Below, one piece after another: positions 7,570-14,980 of a stretch of 22,061 nt of DNA. The notes below the pieces were generated by a model that ran no database searches, had not been told where the DNA came from, and saw only the letters and a program-made list of their open reading frames with translations. The stretch's first letter is position 1, and each line of letters starts with the position of its first letter. The translations under genes were made by a program, and so were the position numbers. Origin of the DNA: WS-7 sp036505295 (GTDB lineage: Bacteria > Eisenbacteria > RBG-16-71-46 > SZUA-252); NCBI GenBank assembly GCA_036505295.1, contig DASXTQ010000063.1, positions 1-22,061 on the forward strand, written 5' to 3'.

Positions 7570-9132
7570 ATGCGCTTCGCTTTGACCGGGCTCCTCTTGG
7601 GCGCTCTCGCGCTCGGCGCGGGATCCGCCCCCGCGCGCGCCCAGCCCGCGGAGTTCCTTCCGGCATCGCACGCCCTCTACGAGGATCTCGAGGCCCTCGT
7701 TGCGCGCGGCCTCATTGGATCCGCCTCGATCCACACCAGGCCCCTGGCGCGCGTGGACATCGCGCAGGCGCTCCAGGAGGCGCGACTCACCTTCCCGGCA
7801 ATCGAGTCTGACTTGCACTTCCGGCGGCTCGAGCGCGAGCTGGCTCGCGAGCTCGCGGACATGGGTGTGGCGCCCGAGGCGCGGGAAACGGGGCCGCTCC
7901 TCGACGTGGGGGACCGCGATCAACGCTTCCGGATGGCTCTCGCCGGACACGTGCGCGGCGATTTCGACGAGAAGCGCGAAGCCGCGCACTTCCGGCTCCC
8001 CGACGAATCCTCCCTGGCCGCGCGGATGAGCCTTCAGCTTTGGCCTTGGTTCGGAGCCTACGAGGAGCTCGGCGTGACGCGGATCCGCGGCCAGCGCGAG
8101 TTCATCGACGCCGTCGCGGCCCGCACGGATCTGGAAACAACGGTCCTGCGTGGCGAGGTGACCGGGCGCGCGAATCGCCTCACGGCCGCGCTGGGGTACG
8201 ACGCGGTCCGCTGGGGTCCCGGCCGGCGGGGTACCCTTCTCCTCTCCGACGCCGCAGGGCCCATGACCTTCTTTTCCATGCAGGGCGCGACCCGCGGCAG
8301 GATCGGCGTGACCGGCACCGCGTTCACCGGCGTCGTCTCGGCGGCCGACCACCGCTTCCTCGCGGCACACCGGATCGAGTTCGATACCCCCCGGCTCACG
8401 ATCGGGCTCGCCGAGGCCGCGCGCTACACCTCAGGCGGGATCGACCTTCTCTACACGTCGGGCCTCCTCCCCTACACGGTCGTCGAGCGGATCCGAATTC
8501 GTGAAGCTTCCGCGGACTCTCTGCGCGCTCTCGAGCGGGCGAACGTGATGGCCTCGGCCGACGTCTCCTTCCGCGTTTCCCATGGACTCACGCTCTACGG
8601 AGAGCTGCTCGTGGATGATTACGCCACCGAGAGCGCCAACATGCCGAACCGGATCGGATACCAGCTCGGGGTTCGAAGCGAGCAACCCTACGGGACCCGC
8701 TACGTGCATGTCCTCGGGGAGTACACGCGCGTTCGCAATTTCACGTACAGCGTGGACTACGGTCAGGACTTCATCTACCGGGGTCGCCCGCTCGGCTATG
8801 CGCTTGGGCCCGACGCGGAGAACGTCTTCCTCGAGTCGGCATTCGACCTCTCGCGCGAGTGGCAGCTCCGCTGGACCGGCGATTTCACGAATCACGGCGA
8901 GGGAAGGCTCGGCGTGCCCTGGGACCCCTCCCAGGGGGCGGTTTCGACCGTAGGCCTTTCCGGAATCGTGGAGGAGCGGCGCGAGGTCTGGGGGGACGCG
9001 AGATGGATGCCGCGCGATAACGTGGACGTGAGCGTGGGCGCCGGGTTTCGGCGCATACGGAACGAAGGAAATCTCGAAGGACGTGATCGCGGGGCCTGGC
9101 TCGCGCGGTTGGCGGCGGACGTGAGGTACTGA
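7570..9132 (+). CDS. Wzi-like outer-membrane capsule-assembly family protein (paralogue 1)
   Basis: A 520-residue exported protein resembling the capsule assembly protein Wzi family, outer-membrane barrels that in E. coli hold group 1 capsule at the surface. The signal peptide ends near residue 24 (ARA before QPAEF). A helical N-terminal region (about 28-105, LYEDLEALVARGLIG onward) precedes barrel strands. Family-type signatures are RWGPGRRGTLLLSD near 214-227, GELLVDDY at 344-351 and GRPLGYALGPDAE at 405-417; the protein ends in the aromatic Tyr. It is clearly paralogous to the protein encoded at 18712-20319, sharing NVMASAD, GELLVDDY and the GRPLGY-LGPDAE block. A specific role in capsule retention is inferred from family and not shown. 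It converges on the polyphosphate kinase gene with a 25-bp gap in which I see no convincing hairpin terminator. Confidence 0.85.
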   Translation: MRFALTGLLLGALALGAGSAPARAQPAEFLPASHALYEDLEALVARGLIGSASIHTRPLARVDIAQALQEARLTFPAIESDLHFRRLERELARELADMGVAPEARETGPLLDVGDRDQRFRMALAGHVRGDFDEKREAAHFRLPDESSLAARMSLQLWPWFGAYEELGVTRIRGQREFIDAVAARTDLETTVLRGEVTGRANRLTAALGYDAVRWGPGRRGTLLLSDAAGPMTFFSMQGATRGRIGVTGTAFTGVVSAADHRFLAAHRIEFDTPRLTIGLAEAARYTSGGIDLLYTSGLLPYTVVERIRIREASADSLRALERANVMASADVSFRVSHGLTLYGELLVDDYATESANMPNRIGYQLGVRSEQPYGTRYVHVLGEYTRVRNFTYSVDYGQDFIYRGRPLGYALGPDAENVFLESAFDLSREWQLRWTGDFTNHGEGRLGVPWDPSQGAVSTVGLSGIVEERREVWGDARWMPRDNVDVSVGAGFRRIRNEGNLEGRDRGAWLARLAADVRY

Positions 9133-9157
9133 GCCGGCCGTTCCGCGCCTGGACGCC

Positions 9158-11266
9158 CTAGTCCGGCGCGCTCCGGAGCGGGACGAACGCGCTTCGCTCC
9201 GCATCCCCACGTCCCTCGGCGCGCGCGCGCGCTTCCTCCCAGAACACCTCCTGCGCGCGAAGGGGCTTGCGGCGGCTGGCCCGCTTTGCCAGGGATCCGT
9301 CCGGCCGGAGCTCCCGCGCCTTCACGTTGTCCGCAAAGAGCACGTCGAGGATGTGCGCGAGGCGTGCGCGCAGGTCGGGCTCGATCACCGGGAATAGGAG
9401 CTCCACGCGCCGGTCCAGGTTTCGCGGCATCCAGTCCGGGCTCCCGAGGAAGGTTTCCACATCCCCCCCGTTCCGGAACTCGAAGATGCGGCTATGCTCG
9501 AGAAAGCGATCCACAAGGGAGACGACCCGGATGTGCTCGCTCATCCCCTTCACTCCGGGACGCAGAACACAGGATCCGCGGACGTTGAGGTGAATCCTCA
9601 CGCCGGCGTTCGAGGCGTCGTACAGCGCGTCGATGATTGCCTTGTCCACGAGGGCGTTCATTTTCGCGCGGATCTGACCCGGATCCTCCGGGGTCGATTT
9701 CTCGACCTCGCGGCGGATCAAGCTCAGGAATCGAGAGCGCATGCCGAGCGGCGCCATGGCGACCATCCTCCAGGGGAGCGGCTCGGAGTAGCCGGTGACG
9801 ACGTTGAAGAACGCGGTCAGATCGCCGCAGAGATCCTCATTGGCGGTGAGAAGGCTCAGATCGGAGTACTCGAGGACCGTCCGCTCGTTGTAGTTCCCGG
9901 TACCCAGGTGGGCGTAGCGCTCGATCCCTCCGGTGCCGCGACGCACGATCAAGAGCGCCTTCGCGTGAGTCTTGAGCCCCGCGAGGCCGTACAGCACCTG
10001 CACGCCCGCGTCCTCCAGCCGCTGCCCCCAACCCGCGTTTCGCTCCTCGTCGAACCGCGCCTGTAGCTCGAGCAGCGCGGTTACCTGCTTTCCGTTCTCG
10101 GCGGCCCGCTCCAGCGCGCGCACGACCTCCGAGTTGGAGGCGGTGCGGTAGAGCACCTGCTTGATCGCGAGCACGGATGGATCCTCGGACGCGAGCCGGA
10201 GGAGCCGGAGCACCGGCTCGAAGCTCTCGTAGGGATGAAAGAGCAGGAAGTCGCGCTCGGCGATCGCCTCCCAAATCGCTTCGCCGGGCGGGATGTCGGG
10301 CGAGGGCTGCGGCGGCCAGGGCGCCGCGCGCGGCGCCGGGAGCGACGTGACCCGCGTGAACTCGATCAGAAACTTGAGGTCGAGCGGTCCCGGAACGCTG
10401 TAGACACTCAGGGGATCGAGCTGGAAGAAGGCCGTCAGCTGTTCCGTGATTTCCCCGCTCGCCGATGCTTCGATTTCGAGCCGCACCGGATCGCCGCTCC
10501 GGCGTTGCTTCAGGACGTGCTTCACCGCATCGAGAAGATCCTCCGCCTCTTGATCGTCGGTCGCGAAGTCGGCGTCACGCGTCACGCGAAAGAGAGCGGC
10601 CTCCTTGATCTCATGGCCGGGGAACAGTTCGGCCAGATGGTGGCGAACGACGTCCTCGAGGAAGACGAAATGGAATCCGCCCCTGCTTCCTACCTGGATC
10701 CATCGCGTGTGCTGCCGCGGAAGCTGGACCAATGCGAAGCGCTCCGCAAGGCCCTCCCGCGCAAGCCGGACCGCGAAACAGAGCGCGAAGTTGGCGACAT
10801 GCGGGAAGGGCAGCCCCGGCTCGACCGCGGCGGGAGTCAGGATCGGCAAGATCTCGCGCGTGAAGAGGCGGGCCAGAAACCCGAGCTCCTTCGGCGCGAG
10901 GTCCTCCGCGCTCAGGAAATGGACCCCGCTCTCGCGGAACGCGGGAACGAACTCGCGCTCATAGGTCGAGTAGGCGGCCCTGGTCAAACTGTGGCAGCGC
11001 TGCTCGACCTGCGCCAGGATCGCGATCGTGGCCGCTTCCCCGGGCGCTTCGCGGTCCACACCGGCAGCCACCGCCTCGCGCAGCCCCGCAACGCGGATCA
11101 TGAAGAACTCGTCCAGGTTCGAAAAGAAGATGCCGAGGAACCGAGCCCGCTCCAGAAGGGGCAACGTGGGATCCTGCGCTTCCTCGAGCACCCGTCCGTT
11201 GAAGCCGAGCCAGGTCAGAGCGCGGCTTAAGTAGCGCGATTCGGCCGGGGCGGCGCCGTCGGTCAC
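9158..11266 (-). CDS. ppk1: Polyphosphate kinase PPK1
   Basis: PPK1 reversibly transfers the terminal phosphate of ATP to polyphosphate through a phosphohistidine. The 702-residue product is normal for the family. Its N-terminal helical domain begins RYLSRALTWLGFN and contains FLGIFFSNLDEFFMIRV (residues 43-59). The catalytic phospholipase-D-like half has KTHAK with the autophosphorylated His434 and HLGTGNYNERTV at 453-464; LEHSRIF supplies the second conserved His591, and DWMPRNLDRRVE follows. The frame is open much further upstream, but that part runs antisense-like through the phosphatase gene; homology starts at the GTG at 11266. That GTG overlaps the TGA of the upstream Ppx paralogue (GTGA), implying translational coupling, and no separate Shine-Dalgarno is needed. 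Synthesis and hydrolysis genes are therefore in one operon. The C-terminal 40 residues are Arg/Ala-rich and variable. Confidence 0.97.
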   Translation of the reverse strand: MTDGAAPAESRYLSRALTWLGFNGRVLEEAQDPTLPLLERARFLGIFFSNLDEFFMIRVAGLREAVAAGVDREAPGEAATIAILAQVEQRCHSLTRAAYSTYEREFVPAFRESGVHFLSAEDLAPKELGFLARLFTREILPILTPAAVEPGLPFPHVANFALCFAVRLAREGLAERFALVQLPRQHTRWIQVGSRGGFHFVFLEDVVRHHLAELFPGHEIKEAALFRVTRDADFATDDQEAEDLLDAVKHVLKQRRSGDPVRLEIEASASGEITEQLTAFFQLDPLSVYSVPGPLDLKFLIEFTRVTSLPAPRAAPWPPQPSPDIPPGEAIWEAIAERDFLLFHPYESFEPVLRLLRLASEDPSVLAIKQVLYRTASNSEVVRALERAAENGKQVTALLELQARFDEERNAGWGQRLEDAGVQVLYGLAGLKTHAKALLIVRRGTGGIERYAHLGTGNYNERTVLEYSDLSLLTANEDLCGDLTAFFNVVTGYSEPLPWRMVAMAPLGMRSRFLSLIRREVEKSTPEDPGQIRAKMNALVDKAIIDALYDASNAGVRIHLNVRGSCVLRPGVKGMSEHIRVVSLVDRFLEHSRIFEFRNGGDVETFLGSPDWMPRNLDRRVELLFPVIEPDLRARLAHILDVLFADNVKARELRPDGSLAKRASRRKPLRAQEVFWEEARARAEGRGDAERSAFVPLRSAPD

Positions 11267-12834
11267 ACGATCTCCCGCAACACCGGTTTCAGCCCGAAGA
11301 CCTCCTCGAAGAGACCGCCCTTCTGATCGACCGTCAGGCGTTCCAGGGCCACATCTTCGGCTCCCTCCACGTCGATGCGCAGCTCGGCGTCCTCGATCGA
11401 GATCTTCGGATTCTGGATCCTCTGCGCGTGCCCCTTGTCCAGGGCGTCGGCGATGCGAAGGATGGCCGAGAGCCGGTTCACGGTGAGCCGCGCCCCCCTC
11501 GGCAGCGCGGCGTACGCCGGATGATCCGACTGGGGGCCCCCCTTCCGGTGGTATCGGGCGACGTTCGCCACCACCTCGAGGTCCATCCTCGACAGCCCGA
11601 ACACCTCGGAATTGATGAGCAGGTAGTACGTATGGCGATGGTGCCCCCGGGCGGCGACGTAGTTCCCGATGTCGTGCACGATCGAGGCAACTTGGAGCAA
11701 GAGCCTCTCCCCCTCTCCCATCCCGTGCTGCGCCTGCGTCGCGTCGAATATGGAACGGGCGAGCGCGGCCGTGTGGAGCCCGTGACGCTCGTCCGCGTGG
11801 TACTTGCGGGCGAGATTCAAGGCCGCCGTGATCGTCTGCTCGGGAAAGAACACGGTCGACCCGCTCTGGATCGATTTGGCGATTTGTAGGAGGAGCCCGT
11901 CCCGGATGCTCGCCCGCGCCACGAGGAGCCGGTCGACGGGGTTCAGGCGGATCAGCTCGGCGTAGGCGAGAAAGGCCGGTGCCAGCGACTCCGCCTCGAG
12001 GCTCGTGACCGAGAAGGACGCCGCGACCTCGGCGGGGCTCATCGTGAGAATCCGGTCCGCGAGACTTCGTAGATCCTTCGCCGAAACCGCCGCGAGCTCC
12101 CCCTCGCCACCGAGCGCGCGGGCCGCGAACCGCGCCTCGGGTCCGATCCCGATCAGATTCGTCACCTTCTCGAAGGGAAGGGTCCGTTTCACCGCGTTCA
12201 TCATCTCGCGCACGTTGTGCTGGATCAAACGTGTCATGGCGCGGCGGTCGCCGCTCTCCGCCCGCAAGAGCTCCCGCATCTTCAGCGTGCCGAGATCGTA
12301 GGTGAGCGAGCCGACCACCTCGCCGTCGCGCATGAGCGCCCATTCAGTCGCGCCCGCGCCTAGCTCGAACATGAGCGACTGCTCCCTGCCGAAGTCGGGG
12401 TGCGCCCCGAGCGCCCGTTGCACGGCCGCAAACGTCAGAAGGGTCTCCTGGGATCCTTCGATCACCTCGACCTCGATGCCGGTCGCGAGGAACACGCGGT
12501 CGACAAACGTGTCGCGGTTCAATGCCGCACGGACGGCGCTCGTCGCCACCGCGCGTGTGTGGGTCACACCGTAGCTGTCCATCATGGCGCGATATTGCCG
12601 GAGGATATTGACCGCCTTCTGGATGCTCGCGGCCGATAGGGTTCCGGTGCGAAAGGTCTCGCGGCCGAGCGCGAGCGGCTTTTGTACGTCCTCGAGGATG
12701 CGAACGGATCCGTCCGCCTTGAGCTCGGCAAGGAGCATGCGGACGCCGCTCGCCCCCACGTCGATCACCGAGAGGACCGGGGGCGCGACCGCGGCGACGG
12801 CGGGGGTCAGAGCGACCGGTGCGAGATCAGCCAT
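11263..12834 (-). CDS. Degenerate Ppx/GppA paralogue with intact HD motif
   Basis: A 523-residue member of the exopolyphosphatase/pppGpp-phosphatase family: an actin-like (ASKHA) N-terminal pair of domains, then an HD-type helical domain. The catalytic signatures of the N-terminal half are altered: DVGASG at 25-30 in place of D-x-G-S-N; GSQET at 127-131 in place of GxEEA; ELGAGATE at 157-164 in place of D-(I/V)-GGGS-x-E; GIGPEA near 229-234 in place of GTGG. The HD half looks complete: His354, His387-Asp388 (VHDIGN), His398/399/401, His429, Asp463. Hydrolysis of polyP by the ASKHA domain is therefore doubtful; it may bind polyP, (p)ppGpp or a partner, or act through the HD site. The ATG overlaps the stop of the canonical paralogue by 8 bp, and its own stop overlaps the PPK1 start by 4 bp. 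Residues 1-20 are an Ala/Pro/Val-rich extension. Confidence 0.88.
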   Translation of the reverse strand: MADLAPVALTPAVAAVAPPVLSVIDVGASGVRMLLAELKADGSVRILEDVQKPLALGRETFRTGTLSAASIQKAVNILRQYRAMMDSYGVTHTRAVATSAVRAALNRDTFVDRVFLATGIEVEVIEGSQETLLTFAAVQRALGAHPDFGREQSLMFELGAGATEWALMRDGEVVGSLTYDLGTLKMRELLRAESGDRRAMTRLIQHNVREMMNAVKRTLPFEKVTNLIGIGPEARFAARALGGEGELAAVSAKDLRSLADRILTMSPAEVAASFSVTSLEAESLAPAFLAYAELIRLNPVDRLLVARASIRDGLLLQIAKSIQSGSTVFFPEQTITAALNLARKYHADERHGLHTAALARSIFDATQAQHGMGEGERLLLQVASIVHDIGNYVAARGHHRHTYYLLINSEVFGLSRMDLEVVANVARYHRKGGPQSDHPAYAALPRGARLTVNRLSAILRIADALDKGHAQRIQNPKISIEDAELRIDVEGAEDVALERLTVDQKGGLFEEVFGLKPVLREIV

Positions 12835-14422
12835 GGGTCCGGAGCACCGGTTCCAAGTCGAACTCCTCCTTGAAAAGATCGCCCTTCTGCCCCACGGACC
12901 ATTCGTCGAGCGTCACGTCCCCCCGCGTGCGGGCTTTCAGTATTAGCTCCGAGCCGCGCGTTTTTGCGGAGATCTTCGCGATTCGCTGGCGATGGTCGTG
13001 GTCCAGCGCGTCCGCCAACCGCAAGATCGCGGCCAGCGCGCGGACACGCTCGCGGGCGCGCTCCGGCAGCTCCGCGTAGCACTCGTGGCTCGTGTCCGGA
13101 GGCGCCTTGCGGTGGTATCGCGCGACGCACGCGACGATGTGAAGCTCCTCGTCGCTCAAGCCAAGAATCGGGGTCTCGGAGATGATGTAGTACGCGTGCC
13201 GGTGATGCCCCGATGCGGAGATGAAATTGCCGATTTCGTGGAGGAGAGCGCCGATCTCGAGCAGCAGGCGGTCGCGCTTTCCCATCTCGTGCACGGGCCT
13301 GATCTGATCGAACAGCGACACCGCCAGGGCGGCCACGTGGCGTGCGTGCTTGGTGTCCGGTTCGTACTTCCGCAACACGGCCACAGCGGCATTCAAGGTC
13401 TGCGACGACTCCAGCTCCTTTTTCCCGGAGGCTCCAGCTTCCTGCGCCAGGTCCAGCAGCACGCCGTCCACCAATCCCACGAAGGGGACTTTCACCTCGC
13501 GCACCTTCGTCCGCGTCGCGATGTATTCGAAGACGGCGCCCGCGGGAACGATGACGTCGGCGCGGTCGGGGCGGAGGTCGAATTTTTGGGCCCGCTCCTT
13601 GGGCGGAAGCGCGGCCATTGCGGCAAGGAGCGCTTTGAGGCGCCGCAACGAGAGGGAGACGGGTTTCCGGTCGTTCGAATCCCGAGACGCATTCCGGCCC
13701 GCGCCCCGTCGGCCTCGGCCGACCCCGGCCGCGCTCAGCGACGCCAGGGTCTCGATGTTTCCGCCCGTTCCAATGAGCCGCGACACGGTGTGCCTGCGCA
13801 GCGAGTCGAGGAGCGGGAATCGCGACGCGCGGATCGTCTCCTGGAGGAAGCGCAGAAGCTGGTCGCCGCACTTCTTGCCCGCACGCTCCAGCAACCGGAC
13901 CGTTCCCAGATTATGCGACTCGACCAGGAGGATCTTGTCGTGCTCGACCAGGGCCAGCTCGATCGAGCCTCCGCCGACGTCGAGAATGATCGATGTGCCC
14001 CGCATGAGCGACAGCTTGGCGCGCACCCCGAGCGCGACGAGGCGCGCTTCCTCGGGTCCGGGGATCAACTCCAGGTCGATCCCCGTTTCGCTGTGCACCC
14101 GATCCAGGAATGTCGCGCGATTCTTCGCTTCCCGCGTCGCGCTCGTTGCCACCGCGCGGTGCACGACAACGCCGTTCTCCTCCATGCATTTGCGAAAGTC
14201 GCGAAAGGCGTCGAGCGCGGCATCCATGGTCTCGGGCGCGATCCGGCCGGTGTGGAACACGGACTCGCCGAGGCGGACAGGAACCCGCATCCGCTCGAGG
14301 ATGGTGTAACGGGTCGGGCTCTTGAACTCGGCGATGGTGAGCCGGATCGCGTTGCTGCCGACGTCCATGCCGGCACAGCGGATCGAGAACGCGCGCGTCT
14401 TGGATGCGGGCATGGCGCCCAT
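12827..14422 (-). CDS. ppx: Exopolyphosphatase (Ppx/GppA family), canonical
   Basis: A 531-residue enzyme of the Ppx/GppA family that removes phosphate from polyphosphate ends and/or hydrolyses pppGpp. All N-terminal motifs are present: DVGSNAIRL (20-28), GPEEARL (122-128), LDVGGGSIEL (147-156) and GTGGNIETL (218-226). The C-terminal HD-like domain has His362, HEIGN at 395-399 (Glu where a classical HD site has Asp), His406/407/409, His437 and Asp471. An Arg/Gly/Ala-rich insertion at about 232-252 is unusual. Sequence alone cannot separate exopolyphosphatase from GppA activity; adjacency to PPK1 favours polyP. The start is the ATG at 14422 or the one three codons later at 14413; neither has a clear Shine-Dalgarno. 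It is the first gene of the three-gene ppx-ppx2-ppk1 operon, divergent by 40 bp from the SixA gene. Confidence 0.92.
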   Translation of the reverse strand: MGAMPASKTRAFSIRCAGMDVGSNAIRLTIAEFKSPTRYTILERMRVPVRLGESVFHTGRIAPETMDAALDAFRDFRKCMEENGVVVHRAVATSATREAKNRATFLDRVHSETGIDLELIPGPEEARLVALGVRAKLSLMRGTSIILDVGGGSIELALVEHDKILLVESHNLGTVRLLERAGKKCGDQLLRFLQETIRASRFPLLDSLRRHTVSRLIGTGGNIETLASLSAAGVGRGRRGAGRNASRDSNDRKPVSLSLRRLKALLAAMAALPPKERAQKFDLRPDRADVIVPAGAVFEYIATRTKVREVKVPFVGLVDGVLLDLAQEAGASGKKELESSQTLNAAVAVLRKYEPDTKHARHVAALAVSLFDQIRPVHEMGKRDRLLLEIGALLHEIGNFISASGHHRHAYYIISETPILGLSDEELHIVACVARYHRKAPPDTSHECYAELPERARERVRALAAILRLADALDHDHRQRIAKISAKTRGSELILKARTRGDVTLDEWSVGQKGDLFKEEFDLEPVLRTHG

Positions 14423-14462
14423 CTTACTTCATATGTTAGACTTTCAGAACCTGGAGGTTGTG

Positions 14463-14969
14463 ATGGAACTTCTTATCGTGCGCCACGCGATCGCCGTCGA
14501 GCACGGAGATCCTGCATTCGAGAACGACGACGACCGGCCTCTCACGCCCGAGGGGATCCACAAGTTCCGGCTCGCGGCCCGCGGCCTGAAGGAGGTCGCC
14601 CCCAAGCTCGACCGAATCATCTCGAGCCCGCTCGTGCGCGCGCGGCAGACGGCCGAGATCCTGCGCGACGTCGTTTCTCCGCACCGAAAGATCGACTTCT
14701 GCGACCATCTGGTTCCCTCCGGCGATCACGCCGAGCTCGTAGCCTACCTCAACCGCCTGGGCGTTGAGTCCGTCGCTGTGGTGGGGCACGAGCCCCACCT
14801 GAGCAGCTTCACGTCCTACCTTCTCGCGGGAAGAGACGACACCGCGTTCGTCGAGTACAAGAAGGGCGGCGCGGGTCTGGTGGACTTCCCGGAGGGCCTT
14901 GCCGCCGGGTCCGGCACGCTCGAATGGCTGATCCAGCCCGGAGCGCTCCGCGACATCGGAGCCGCTTGA
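14463..14969 (+). CDS. sixA: SixA-type phosphohistidine phosphatase
   Basis: A 168-residue cytoplasmic histidine phosphatase of the short SixA branch, which removes phosphate from phosphohistidine proteins; other substrates are possible. The catalytic RH motif is LIVRHA with Arg7-His8; SSPLVRARQTAE at 54-65 gives the second Arg pair (59, 61), and VVGHEPHLS holds His109. Length and the absence of long insertions fit SixA better than phosphoglycerate mutase. I chose the ATG at 14463 because GGAGG lies 5 nt upstream and the family's N-terminus begins at MELLIVRHA; the frame is open another 47 codons upstream but that part overlaps the divergent phosphatase start. The next gene begins 11 bp after the stop, so the two form an operon. 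Since PPK1 works through phosphohistidine, a functional link is conceivable but unproven. Confidence 0.93.
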   Translation: MELLIVRHAIAVEHGDPAFENDDDRPLTPEGIHKFRLAARGLKEVAPKLDRIISSPLVRARQTAEILRDVVSPHRKIDFCDHLVPSGDHAELVAYLNRLGVESVAVVGHEPHLSSFTSYLLAGRDDTAFVEYKKGGAGLVDFPEGLAAGSGTLEWLIQPGALRDIGAA

Positions 14970-14980
14970 GGTAAACGGCC

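Noticed and set aside
9133..9157. Rho-independent terminator between the convergent Wzi-like and ppk1 genes
   Set aside because: Only GC-rich sequence with no convincing stem plus T-run in either direction.
11267..12343. N-terminal extension of the PPK1 frame by about 359 codons
   Set aside because: The extension is Arg/Gly/Pro-rich and lies out of frame inside the real ppx2 gene. PPK1 homology begins at the GTG at 11266 and gives a normal 702-residue length.
14322..14462. Upstream start for sixA giving 215 residues
   Set aside because: It would overlap the divergent ppx start, and the added residues do not fit the family; GGAGG at 14453-14457 fixes the ATG at 14463.
12992..14767. Plus-strand open frame (591 codons) opposite the canonical ppx
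   Set aside because: No motifs, biased composition; it overlaps the start of sixA in another frame. It is a shadow of ppx.
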